NCBI GenBank assembly: GCA_964628065.1
Contig: CAZVLM010000020.1
Span: forward strand, 1 to 11,337
DNA length: 11,337 nt
Reading direction: 5' to 3'
Origin: CAIXMG01 sp964628065
GTDB lineage: Bacteria; Patescibacteriota; Minisyncoccia; Phycocordibacterales; UBA1006
Shown here piece after piece: positions 5,791 through 11,337 of the stretch. Position 1 is the stretch's first letter. Each line of letters starts with the position of its first letter. The notes beneath the pieces are model-generated. The model saw only the letters and a list, made by a program, of their open reading frames with translations. It ran no database searches and was not told where the DNA came from. The translations under genes were made by a program, and so were the position numbers.

Positions 5791-5912
5791 AGATTTTCGA
5801 AAAAAGAGCGTTTGAAGAAAAAGGCATGCAATACTTAGTACATCGAAACACACATCGAATTAGTAGCTAAGGAAAATGAGGATGACCGCTGGTTGCCCTA
5901 AAGATATACAAC

Positions 5913-6122
5913 ATGATTACGCTAGAAGATTATAAGAAGGCACTTGGCCCTGTTACAGACGACTTGTCAGAAGAAGAGATTATCAAGGCACAAGAAACAC
6001 AGGATGCTTTGGCAGAATTGTTTTTTGCACATTGGGTCGAAAAGAGAAAACAGGTTATGATTAAATCACAATGGACAACACAGCTACTAGAGGAAAAAAC
6101 TGTCTTGGTTACGGCCGAGTAA
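5913..6122 (+). CDS. Small acidic helical protein overlapping the recombinase start, 69 aa
   Basis: The protein is MITLEDYKKALG followed by DDLSEEEIIKAQ, QDALAELFFAHW and a Lys-rich tail. It is almost all alpha-helix with an amphipathic central helix, and has no membrane segment or metal site. I do not recognise a named family; small proteins of this kind often precede recombinases in integrated elements. It overlaps the recombinase by 52 nt in another frame, so the two are probably translationally coupled, and it may act as a recombinase cofactor or directionality factor (inference). No Shine-Dalgarno precedes the ATG. A 19-codon ORF beginning at 5876 overlaps its start and might couple translation. 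Confidence 0.6.
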   Translation: MITLEDYKKALGPVTDDLSEEEIIKAQETQDALAELFFAHWVEKRKQVMIKSQWTTQLLEEKTVLVTAE

Positions 6123-7786
6123 GTACGGCAAAACAGGCACAACAGGGCGAAAGCGTGACTGAACAGTCATTTGCATGCAAAAGAGTTGCTGAAATGAGGG
6201 AACTAAATTTCCTAGATTATATGGGTGAGCAGTTTACAGGAAGAAAAGAATCTCGTCCCGGATTTGACAGGGTTATCAAATATATCACCAACCCAAAAAA
6301 TCCCAAGGTTCACTTCTTGATTGTGAAAAATATTGACCGACTTACAAGAAACGGCGTTGCAGGATACGAACAAATTAAAAATCAGCTTCTCAAACACGGA
6401 GTGGAAATCATGGATGAGAGAGGAGTTATTCAAGCATCCCAAAATACTTTGGCACACCTCAATGTTGAATACTCATGGAGCAGGGTAAGGCCGAGCGAGT
6501 CAAGCGAATTTTTTGCTGCACAAAAAGGCAAAGAAGAGGTCACAGATATTCTCACGCGAATGATTGGGACTGAAATCTCTCTCGTCAGAGAAGGCTACAA
6601 AGTTCGACAAGCGAATGACGGATATATTAATCAGAGGATTTATATTGATGGCGGTAAAAAGCGAATGATTGAGATTCCCGACCCCATCAGGTCACAATTC
6701 TATATCAAAATGTTCGAGCTTCGTGCTTCTGGTGCATATTCAGACGAAGAGATTGTTGAGCGAATTAACGCAATGGGATATCGTTCTCGAACCCAGAAAT
6801 GTTGGGCAAAAGACAAGCAAAGTATTCTTGGCAGTCGAGGAGGAATACCTCTGACAGTAAAACAGCTTCAGAGTGTAATCCAGAGGCCTATTTATTGCGG
6901 AGTAAACAATGAACTTTGGATAAAGCGGGCGGGAGACCCCATCAAGACGAAGTATGCAGGATTGATAACCATCGAAACATTTAACAAGGCGAATCGAGGT
7001 AAGGTATACATCGAAGAAAGTAAGGACGGAAGCGTAAAAATCCTGAAGGACTACAACTTGAATCAGTTGAAACGAATGAAAGACAATCCACTTTTCCCTT
7101 TTAAGAGGATTGTTCTATGTCCTTTGTGTAAAATGCCGTTTCTTGGTAGCTCTCCGACAGGAAAATCTGGTAAAAGTTTCCCAACTTATCACTGCAAAAG
7201 AAACCATAAGCAGTATGGCGTTAGTAAGGCCGAATTTGAAAAGCAAATTACCGCATACGTTAAACGACTGACCTATCGTGACCCGAGATTCCTCAAGGCT
7301 TTTGAAGCTACTCTTAAAAACAAGTTCCGTGAACACGAGAAAGAACTTGGGATATTTGCTGTGCAAACAGGAGCAACTGTTATCGAGCTTGAAAATCGAA
7401 AACAAAAAGCAATTGATGCCTACAGTGCAACAGATAATCCGATTATTCGAGAAAGCCTTGAGAATAAAATTAATGATTTGCATGTTCAACTTCAACAAGC
7501 TCGAAAGCAAAGAGATGCTATCGAGGTCGAAGAGAATGATATTCACTCATTTGTAGGGTATGTGAAGGATTTAATGGAACACCCTGAAGAATACCTTGTA
7601 AAACAAGAGGATAATCTACTTTTGAGGTCATTCTATGGTCTTGTATTCGAAGAGTTGCCCACCTATGAAGAAATACTTAATGGAACACCTAAACTGTCGT
7701 TACCATATAAGCTATCTGATGAATTCATTGACGAGAAATCCTTGTTGGTGACCCTACCGGGAGTCGCACCCGGCTTCCAAGATTGA
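6071..7786 (+). CDS. Large serine recombinase (site-specific integrase), 571 aa
   Basis: The N-terminal resolvase domain has YGRVST with nucleophile S18, the QSFACKR helix, GRKESRPGFDRVI (58-69) and the catalytic NIDRLTR (87-93). The recombinase domain follows (about 160-320), with a YCGV segment at 275-278. Next come a zinc ribbon (C350, C353, C375, probably H379) and a coiled coil (about 435-485). This is the standard layout of phiC31/Tn5397-type integrases, which join attP and attB through a Ser-DNA intermediate with a 2-bp core. The chosen ATG gives MDNTATRGKNCLGYGRVST, a normal lead-in. It lies inside the preceding small ORF. The last 13 codons (559-571) read antisense through tRNA-Glu, so the C-terminal LVTLPGVAPGFQD comes from the attachment site. 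At least nine arginines use AGG, as in the HEPN and RT genes. Confidence 0.95.
   Translation: MDNTATRGKNCLGYGRVSTAKQAQQGESVTEQSFACKRVAEMRELNFLDYMGEQFTGRKESRPGFDRVIKYITNPKNPKVHFLIVKNIDRLTRNGVAGYEQIKNQLLKHGVEIMDERGVIQASQNTLAHLNVEYSWSRVRPSESSEFFAAQKGKEEVTDILTRMIGTEISLVREGYKVRQANDGYINQRIYIDGGKKRMIEIPDPIRSQFYIKMFELRASGAYSDEEIVERINAMGYRSRTQKCWAKDKQSILGSRGGIPLTVKQLQSVIQRPIYCGVNNELWIKRAGDPIKTKYAGLITIETFNKANRGKVYIEESKDGSVKILKDYNLNQLKRMKDNPLFPFKRIVLCPLCKMPFLGSSPTGKSGKSFPTYHCKRNHKQYGVSKAEFEKQITAYVKRLTYRDPRFLKAFEATLKNKFREHEKELGIFAVQTGATVIELENRKQKAIDAYSATDNPIIRESLENKINDLHVQLQQARKQRDAIEVEENDIHSFVGYVKDLMEHPEEYLVKQEDNLLLRSFYGLVFEELPTYEEILNGTPKLSLPYKLSDEFIDEKSLLVTLPGVAPGFQD
7746..7786. other. Probable attachment-site junction: recombinase 3' end inside tRNA-Glu
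   Basis: The recombinase stop lies inside the antisense of the tRNA-Glu anticodon arm, so 41 nt are shared. Integrases commonly target tRNA 3' ends, and the integrase gene usually sits next to the target, so this looks like the right end of the integrated element. I found no second copy of these bases on the left side. This is expected for serine recombinases with a 2-bp core, and it leaves the left end undefined. Confidence 0.5.
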
Positions 7787-7820
7787 AAATCTTGTGTCCT
7801 AACTGATAGACGATAGGGCC
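7746..7820 (-). tRNA. tRNA-Glu (anticodon UUC)
   Basis: On the minus strand the acceptor GGCCCTA pairs with TAGGGTC (one G-U) and is followed by discriminator A and an encoded CCA. The D-arm is typical of tRNA-Glu. The anticodon stem CAAGA/TCTTG encloses TTTTCAA, giving anticodon TTC. The T-arm is CCGGG-TGCGACT-CCCGG, with a TGCGACT loop in place of TTCRANN. It reads glutamate GAA/GAG codons. A minus-strand promoter lies about 45 nt upstream. Its 3' half is antisense to the recombinase gene, so transcripts of the two can collide. Confidence 0.92.
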
Positions 7821-7865
7821 ATTGGACAGGCTCATGGCGAGCCCTGCTTAACAAAAAGCCCTGAA

Positions 7866-7893
7866 AATATAGCACATATTTTGCAAAAAGCAA
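7866..7893 (-). promoter_or_regulatory. Promoter for tRNA-Glu
   Basis: On the minus strand TTGCTT (7888-7893) and TATATT (7866-7871) are 16 nt apart. The leader to the tRNA 5' end contains a GGCTC/GAGCC hairpin (about 7830-7842). The -35 abuts the terminator of the next gene. Confidence 0.5.
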
Positions 7894-7922
7894 AGCCCGT
7901 TTCCTGATTAGAAAACGGGCTT
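7893..7922. terminator. Terminator of the 7940-8311 gene
   Basis: AAGCCCGTTT (7893-7902) pairs exactly with AAACGGGCTT (7913-7922). On the minus strand it is followed by a T-rich tract, and on the plus strand by TTCATTATTCTTTTTT. It lies 17 nt after the gene's stop. Confidence 0.75.
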
Positions 7923-7939
7923 CATTATTCTTTTTTGTT

Positions 7940-8311
7940 TTAGGCATTTCCTGTGCCAGGAATTTTTCTGTTTTTTGCAAATCCATCTAATAGGTACTTT
8001 AACAAGGTTGGATTAGTTTTCAGACCCTCTGAAAGTCTTCTCAGGTCATTAACAGAAAGTTTGGAGTCTTTATTCCCTACCAAGAGAAGGTCTATGGCTC
8101 TCTTCTTTATTTCGATAAAATTCTGCTGCGAATCAGGGAGTCTTTCGATAACATTCTTCAGTGTACCCAAGTGTTTATTCTGAAGTTCTTCCCACACTTC
8201 AGGAGAAATCTTCCGTCCGGCAAGCGCTTGGTGAACAATATAAAGACTTTTGCTGTTAAAAATTTCTTCTCCTTCCTTTAATTCGTCAAGGGTTATCTCT
8301 GCTAAGCTCAT
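7940..8311 (-). CDS. Hypothetical helical protein, 123 aa
   Basis: I do not recognise the family. From MSLAEITLDELKEGEEIF onward it is almost entirely alpha-helical and charged, with no membrane segment and no Cys. It includes an LAGRKISPEVWEELQ segment and an LSVNDLRRLSEGLK segment near the C-terminus that could be a small helical DNA- or protein-binding unit. An ATG 45 nt further upstream (8356) extends the frame, but I prefer 8311. A minus-strand promoter (TTGGCT-17-TAGATT, 8347-8375) would start transcription after 8356, and the extra residues (MVDLWRSLTLLKTIN) look like noncoding translation. It is divergent from tRNA-Val, and its terminator sits just before the tRNA-Glu promoter. It is probably a lineage-specific chromosomal gene just outside the integrated element. 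Confidence 0.7.
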   Translation of the reverse strand: MSLAEITLDELKEGEEIFNSKSLYIVHQALAGRKISPEVWEELQNKHLGTLKNVIERLPDSQQNFIEIKKRAIDLLLVGNKDSKLSVNDLRRLSEGLKTNPTLLKYLLDGFAKNRKIPGTGNA

Positions 8312-8346
8312 ATTTATTGTTTTTAAAAGGGTTAATGATCTCCATA

Positions 8347-8375
8347 AATCTACCATACCCCCTTGAAATAGCCAA
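8347..8375 (-). promoter_or_regulatory. Minus-strand promoter deciding the start of the 7940-8311 gene
   Basis: On the minus strand TTGGCT (8370-8375) and TAGATT (8347-8352) are 17 nt apart. The predicted start near 8340 lies after the ATG at 8356, which favours the internal ATG at 8311. It overlaps the tRNA-Val promoter on the other strand. Confidence 0.5.
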
Positions 8376-8391
8376 GGTTTTGCGGTATTCT
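8363..8391 (+). promoter_or_regulatory. Promoter for tRNA-Val
   Basis: TTGAAA (8363-8368) and TATTCT (8386-8391) are 17 nt apart, with the predicted start about 20 nt before the mature tRNA 5' end. Confidence 0.6.
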
Positions 8392-8416
8392 TTCGTGGCT
8401 TCCCTGTTAAGCACTT

Positions 8417-8489
8417 GCGCGATTAGCTCAGTTGGTAGAGCATCTCATTGACGTTGAGAGGGTCAGAGGTTCGAGTCCTCTATCGCGCA
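8417..8489 (+). tRNA. tRNA-Val (anticodon GAC)
   Basis: The acceptor GCGCGAT pairs perfectly with ATCGCGC. The D-stem is GCTC/GAGC with AGTTGGTA, and the anticodon stem TCTCA/TGAGA encloses TTGACGT, giving GAC. The T-arm is AGAGG-TTCGAGT-CCTCT. The discriminator A is followed by CT, so CCA is not encoded and must be added by the CCA-adding enzyme. It reads GUC/GUU codons. A stem ACTTCG/CGAAGT (about 8492-8525) lies just downstream. Confidence 0.97.
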
Positions 8490-8548
8490 CTACTTCGCTC
8501 TTCAGATGCCTCAGAGCTTCGAAGTGCTCAGTAATTTTTAAGTAATAA

Positions 8549-8574
8549 AATCCCGGCCTTTGCAGACCGGGATT
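8549..8574. terminator. Terminator of gmk
   Basis: AATCCCGG (8549-8556) pairs with CCGGGATT (8567-8574). On the minus strand it is followed by TTTTATTACTT, as expected for an intrinsic terminator 39 nt after the gmk stop. It may also stop tRNA-Val transcription from the other side. Confidence 0.75.
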
Positions 8575-8612
8575 AATACCGTAAGTATTAAATTATTTAT
8601 TCTTACATCTTC

Positions 8613-9218
8613 CTACTTAGGCAATTTTCCAACTTTAAATATTTTGGCTATTAGCATATCTTCAGCCAGCCGGAGTAGTAACTCTTTTGTGCCCTTATTC
8701 TGCAGTATTATATCTGCGTTATCCCTGCCAATAGGTAGCTCTTCAGGTATTCTGGCTACGCGCCTTACAATCTTTTCCTCAGTATCAGAACTACGCTTCC
8801 TTTCACGTATTCTTCTTTCATACAACGATGTATCATCGCCAGAGTCGATAAACACCGCCAGGAACTGTTTCCCAAAAATACCTTTAAGCTTTCTCATGCC
8901 TTTAACGTCAATATCGAAGAGTAATACTTTACCTTCATTTTTTGCGCGCTCTATCTCGCTTTTGGGAGTTCCGTAATAATCTCCGTTGATCTCCTCCCAT
9001 TCTTCAAAATAACCAGCTGCAATACGCTGCTCAAATTCTTCTCTTGTAACAGAGTCGTAATCTACTCCCTGCACTTCATCTTCGCCAAGTGGTCGAGTGT
9101 TGCACGACACTGAAAAAGTGAATAGTTCAGGGAATGTAAGCAATAAAGCCTTTACGGTTCCCTTGCCTCCTCCTGAAGGCCCTGCTAATCCCAACATGGT
9201 ATAAGGTAATGCTTTCAT
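8613..9218 (-). CDS. gmk: Guanylate kinase
   Basis: The enzyme phosphorylates GMP to GDP with ATP in the cytosol. The 201-aa length is normal. The P-loop GPSGGGKGT (13-21) binds ATP. The GMP-binding region includes SCNTRPLGEDEVQGVDYDSVTREEF, then EEWEEINGDYYGTP with the conserved Glu and Tyr-Tyr-Gly, the DIDVKG strand, and a lid rich in Arg (ERRIRERKR). Two oddities stand out. The P-loop ends GGGKGT, as in adenylate kinases, rather than GVGKST. The usual T-T-R-x-x-R-x-G-E is shortened, losing the second Arg that normally contacts GMP phosphate. The gene has its own promoter (TTGACT-17-TAATTT) and terminator. A degenerate paralog lies just upstream on the same strand. The start is the first ATG and no Shine-Dalgarno is seen; M8 is a possible alternative. 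Confidence 0.88.
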   Translation of the reverse strand: MKALPYTMLGLAGPSGGGKGTVKALLLTFPELFTFSVSCNTRPLGEDEVQGVDYDSVTREEFEQRIAAGYFEEWEEINGDYYGTPKSEIERAKNEGKVLLFDIDVKGMRKLKGIFGKQFLAVFIDSGDDTSLYERRIRERKRSSDTEEKIVRRVARIPEELPIGRDNADIILQNKGTKELLLRLAEDMLIAKIFKVGKLPK

Positions 9219-9264
9219 ATGTTTTAGTTTATTTATGGTTTTAAAATAAAATCAATTCCATTAC

Positions 9265-9293
9265 AAATTAACACATGACCTTACTTAAGTCAA
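9265..9293 (-). promoter_or_regulatory. Promoter for gmk
   Basis: On the minus strand TTGACT (9288-9293) and TAATTT (9265-9270) are 17 nt apart, with about 40 nt of leader before the gmk ATG. Confidence 0.6.
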
Positions 9294-9299
9294 CCAAAC

Positions 9300-9327
9300 A
9301 AAAACACCCTCTTTCGAAGGTGCTTTT
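9300..9327 (-). terminator. Terminator of the guanylate-kinase-like gene
   Basis: On the minus strand CACCTTC and GAGGGTG (9305-9322, one G-T pair) close a GAAA tetraloop. An A run before the stem and TTTTTG after it make a classic intrinsic terminator, 26-47 nt past the stop at 9348. Confidence 0.75.
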
Positions 9328-9347
9328 ATTCAATTTTTAATAACATA

Positions 9348-9887
9348 TTAGGCGCAACGAGCCAAAGGAATCTTTGCATTAGCACTGTCGCACATTGATG
9401 CGGCAATATACTTCACGTGCAAGTTTTCTCCGCGCTTGTACTGCACCACATCGACATAAGCTGGTTTTTTAAAACTTGGTTCATTATCAACGCAGTAGAT
9501 AATATGTACACTATTACCATATGCTAGCTTTAGGGTGCGTGCTGCTTCGATACTGGTAAGTACTACGGCATGCTTATTTTTTTCAAATACTTTTTCTACC
9601 CCGTTGCATGTAAGGCCGTACCATATTTCCTTATCACAGTTGTATTCTAAAAACCCATCTCTTTCCTTTATTTCCAGAAATATAGGTTTTGTAATCGAAG
9701 CTAATCCTTTTGGGCTTCTTGGGCGCGTGGTATGAACAACCACCCTTTCAAAAACTTTTGTTTCCGCTTTGTAGTTTGCTTCCTTTACCACCTCATTCAT
9801 AAGCAGGCTTTTTTCGGAGTTTGGAGTTCCTGTTATTACAAATAACATACTACCGGGATACTTCTGAAATACTGACTGTAATTTCAT
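9348..9887 (-). CDS. Degenerate guanylate-kinase-like protein, 179 aa
   Basis: This looks like a diverged paralog of the adjacent gmk. LFVITGTPNSEKSLL (15-29) sits where the P-loop should be, but the Gly before Lys is Glu (GxxxxEKS). HTTRPRSPKG (about 52-61) matches the GMP-binding TTR-x-x-x-x-G, and YNCDKEIWYGL (about 79-89) matches the E...YYG segment. The DID strand and Arg-rich lid of real guanylate kinases are not evident, and the C-terminal 40 residues (VVQYKRGENLHVKYIA and a Cys-rich tail) are unlike Gmk. Loss of the P-loop Gly makes normal catalysis doubtful; nucleotide binding or a regulatory role is possible. It has its own promoter and terminator and an intact frame, so it is not an obvious pseudogene. 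It is divergent from tsaD across a 75-87-nt gap. Confidence 0.7.
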   Translation of the reverse strand: MKLQSVFQKYPGSMLFVITGTPNSEKSLLMNEVVKEANYKAETKVFERVVVHTTRPRSPKGLASITKPIFLEIKERDGFLEYNCDKEIWYGLTCNGVEKVFEKNKHAVVLTSIEAARTLKLAYGNSVHIIYCVDNEPSFKKPAYVDVVQYKRGENLHVKYIAASMCDSANAKIPLARCA

Positions 9888-9925
9888 ACTTATCGATTTA
9901 GGTTTTTTAATGTAAATTCCAATCT

Positions 9926-9954
9926 ACCGTACCACAGCTGGAAATTAGAGTCAA
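9926..9954 (-). promoter_or_regulatory. Promoter for the guanylate-kinase-like gene
   Basis: On the minus strand TTGACT (9949-9954) and TACGGT (9926-9931) are 17 nt apart, about 40 nt before the ATG. It lies in the short divergent gap shared with tsaD. Confidence 0.5.
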
Positions 9955-9974
9955 TCCATGGTATGGTAATGCCT

Positions 9975-11096
9975 ATGAAGATTCTCGCAATCGAAACATC
10001 ATGCGATGAGACCGCTATTTGCCTTCTGGAAGCCGTAGAAACGGCTGGAGGGGTTGATTTTCGAGTACTTGGGAACAAGACCCATACTCAAATCGAGCAC
10101 GTCGAATACGGCGGTGTATTCCCTGCACTTGCTAAACGCGAGCATATAAAAAACCTTCCCATTATCCTTGAAGAAATTATGAAGAATCAGGACAAACCTG
10201 ACTATGTCTGCGTAACAAGCGGACCAGGGCTGGAGCCAGCACTTTGGACCGGAATTGATTTTGCAAAAAAATTATGCACTGAGTGGGGCGTCCCTGTCAT
10301 TCCAGTCAATCATATGGAAGGTCATATTCTGTCGGTACTTGTTCCTACCCCTCAGTCTCTCGCAGAGCCTCGAGACAGCTCCCCTTATAAAGGGGAGCAA
10401 AGTAAATTTTCGTTTAGTAATGAAATCAAGTTCCCTGCTTTAGCATTGCTTATTTCTGGTGGACACACTGAACTTGTTTTAATAAACAGTGTTGGCGATT
10501 ATCACATCATTGGCAAGACCCGGGACGACGCAGTTGGCGAAGCTTTTGATAAAGTGGGCCGACTCCTTGGGCTTCCTTATCCTGGAGGACCAGAAATTTC
10601 TAAGCTTGCTGAATCTGCTCGAGTAAATAATATTGATCACCGCTTTGATCTTCCGCGACCAATGCTTCATACGAAGGATTACGATTTCTCTTTTTCTGGA
10701 CTTAAAACAGCGGTTCTTTACACTGTAAAAGATCAGACATCTCATCCAACCATTACAGAAGTGTTCAGTCTTTCAGATGAGGTAAAGCAAGATATTGCGC
10801 GCGAATTTGAAAATGCTGTAACCGACGTACTTATTAAGAAGACAACTAAGGCTGTTGAAGAATTTGGGATTAAGACACTCATTATCGGCGGTGGCGTTGC
10901 CGCTAACAAGCATATTATAAAAAGCTTTAAGGAGACACTTGAAAAAGATTTTTCTGAAACAATTCTCCTTACACCCGCACGAGAAGTAACTGGTGATAAT
11001 GCCCTCATGATTGCACTTGCTGGATATTTCAAGATAAAAAAAGACCCTGATACCGTATATGACAACATCAGAGCTGAGGGAAATCTTACACTATAG
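9975..11096 (+). CDS. tsaD: TsaD, tRNA N6-threonylcarbamoyladenosine (t6A37) transferase subunit
   Basis: TsaD (Kae1/Qri7/YgjD family) transfers the threonylcarbamoyl group from TsaC product to A37 of ANN-decoding tRNAs, together with TsaB and TsaE. The start is set at MKILAIETSCDET, the usual family N-terminus; an ATG 12 nt earlier (9963) would add only MVMP. Numbering from 9963, the ATPase core shows VEYGGVFPALAKREH (48-61), the metal-binding NHMEGH (H117, H121), ISGGHTELV (164-172), the DDAVGEAFDKVGRLLGLPYPGGP block (188-210), FSFSGLKTAV, GGGVAANK and TGDNALMIA. All key residues are present and the length is normal. About 25 extra residues (128-152) lie between the metal site and ISGGHT, encoded partly by a palindrome (10378-10398). 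The gene uses no AGG arginine codons, consistent with a core chromosomal gene. Confidence 0.95.
   Translation: MKILAIETSCDETAICLLEAVETAGGVDFRVLGNKTHTQIEHVEYGGVFPALAKREHIKNLPIILEEIMKNQDKPDYVCVTSGPGLEPALWTGIDFAKKLCTEWGVPVIPVNHMEGHILSVLVPTPQSLAEPRDSSPYKGEQSKFSFSNEIKFPALALLISGGHTELVLINSVGDYHIIGKTRDDAVGEAFDKVGRLLGLPYPGGPEISKLAESARVNNIDHRFDLPRPMLHTKDYDFSFSGLKTAVLYTVKDQTSHPTITEVFSLSDEVKQDIAREFENAVTDVLIKKTTKAVEEFGIKTLIIGGGVAANKHIIKSFKETLEKDFSETILLTPAREVTGDNALMIALAGYFKIKKDPDTVYDNIRAEGNLTL
10378..10398. repeat. Palindrome inserted in the tsaD coding sequence
   Basis: GCTCCCCTT (10378-10386) and AAGGGGAGC (10390-10398) are perfect 9-bp arms around ATA. A smaller GTCTC/GAGAC pair (10355-10376) lies just before. 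Together they encode SLAEPRDSSPYKGEQ, a polar insert not expected in TsaD. It looks like a small palindromic element tolerated inside the gene. Confidence 0.6.
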
Positions 11097-11116
11097 TTAT
11101 AGTATTCAATAAAAAA

Positions 11117-11139
11117 CTCCGGCAGTTGGTACGCCGGAG
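11117..11139 (-). terminator. Strong minus-strand terminator, also downstream of tsaD
   Basis: CTCCGGC (11117-11123) pairs with GCCGGAG (11133-11139). On the minus strand the stem is followed by six T, while on the plus strand the tail is CCCTTAC. It therefore best ends a leftward transcript from the right edge, and may help stop tsaD. Confidence 0.65.
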
Positions 11140-11149
11140 CCCTTACAAA

Positions 11150-11246
11150 GAGAAAATATATTCCTTATATTCTCCCCTGTATAATGTTTAGAAGAAGATT
11201 ATATTCTTCCCCATAGCATGTTTAAGAAAAACTGTTCTGTTTTTCT
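11150..11246. repeat. Tandem hairpin units
   Basis: Three hairpins occur in series: GAGAA/TTCTC with AT-rich interior (11150-11174), GAAGAA/TTCTTC (11191-11209) and AGAAAAAC/GTTTTTCT (11225-11246). They are separated by similar spacers that start CCCC and end ATGTTTA (11174-11190 and 11209-11224). The first two spacers and stems look like an imperfect tandem duplication of about 33 nt. Confidence 0.5.
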
Positions 11247-11312
11247 CGTTAAGTGGATTTTTGTTTTTGGTGGTACGGCTCCCTTTCCGCTTCGTTTACG
11301 CCGTGGCATCAT
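11199..11312 (-). CDS. Doubtful small basic ORF, 37 aa
   Basis: The product begins MMPRRKRSGKGAVPPKTK and ends NMLWGRI. It is very basic at the N-terminus, as in some ribosome- or nucleic-acid-associated small proteins, but I cannot match it to one. AT-rich TATAAT-like hexamers lie just upstream and a strong minus-strand terminator lies downstream, so a short transcript is plausible. Its 3' third is made of the tandem hairpins, which argues for an RNA rather than a protein. There is no Shine-Dalgarno. Confidence 0.25.
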   Translation of the reverse strand: MMPRRKRSGKGAVPPKTKIHLTRKTEQFFLNMLWGRI

Positions 11313-11337
11313 ATTCAATTATATATTAAGTATAGCA

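Noticed and set aside
5876..5935. A 19-codon leader ORF before the small recombinase-linked gene
   Set aside because: It is short, with an AAGG only 3 nt before its ATG. It is mentioned as possible coupling but is not supported as a gene.
7663..7986. A 107-codon minus-strand ORF across the tRNA-Glu region
   Set aside because: It is the shadow of the recombinase 3' end, the tRNA and a terminator, with no domain-like sequence.

Overview
The window is AT-rich and gene-dense. It looks like a chromosomal segment of a small-genome bacterium, probably of the Patescibacteria/CPR (Parcubacteria-like) group. That placement is an inference. It rests on divergent, compact housekeeping proteins (TrxB, Gmk, TsaD), almost no Shine-Dalgarno sequences, at least one tRNA without an encoded CCA, and a palindromic insert inside tsaD. 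No rRNA or marker phylogeny is available here to confirm it.

Layout. Bases 1-788 hold the 3' part of a thioredoxin-reductase gene (trxB). Bases 859-1366 hold no clear protein gene but look like an RNA gene: a consensus sigma70 promoter (TTGACA-17-TATACT), about 400 nt with at least five hairpins, and a terminator block. A reverse-strand orphan gene (1381-1917) and a large inverted repeat follow. From about 2.2 to 7.8 kb lies an accessory segment. It carries a HEPN-type protein with an R-x4-H motif (2196-2930), a strong promoter driving a structured RNA with a tRNA-like 3' end (2970-3252), a reverse transcriptase starting 4 nt after that RNA (3257-4495), a repeat-rich intergenic region (4496-5031), a small membrane-anchored protein (5032-5493, minus), a hairpin array (5539-5639), a small ORF (5913-6122), and a large serine recombinase (6071-7786). 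The last codons of the recombinase run antisense through the 3' half of tRNA-Glu(UUC). This marks the tRNA gene as the likely right-hand attachment site of an integrated element.

Beyond the tRNA-Glu gene the sequence returns to chromosomal genes: a small helical protein of unknown function, tRNA-Val(GAC), guanylate kinase (gmk), a degenerate guanylate-kinase-like paralog, and tsaD on the plus strand. The right edge (11117-11337) has tandem hairpins, an imperfect tandem duplication, a minus-strand terminator and a doubtful 37-residue ORF.

The strongest candidate for something undescribed is the HEPN - tRNA-like RNA - reverse transcriptase cassette. The RT has all catalytic motifs but lacks intron, retron and DGR hallmarks. 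The RNA sits exactly where a cognate template or primer RNA would sit, and a candidate HEPN ribonuclease lies just upstream. HEPN, RT and recombinase share heavy use of the AGG arginine codon, which is absent from trxB and tsaD. This suggests that they travel together, possibly as a defence cargo of the recombinase element.
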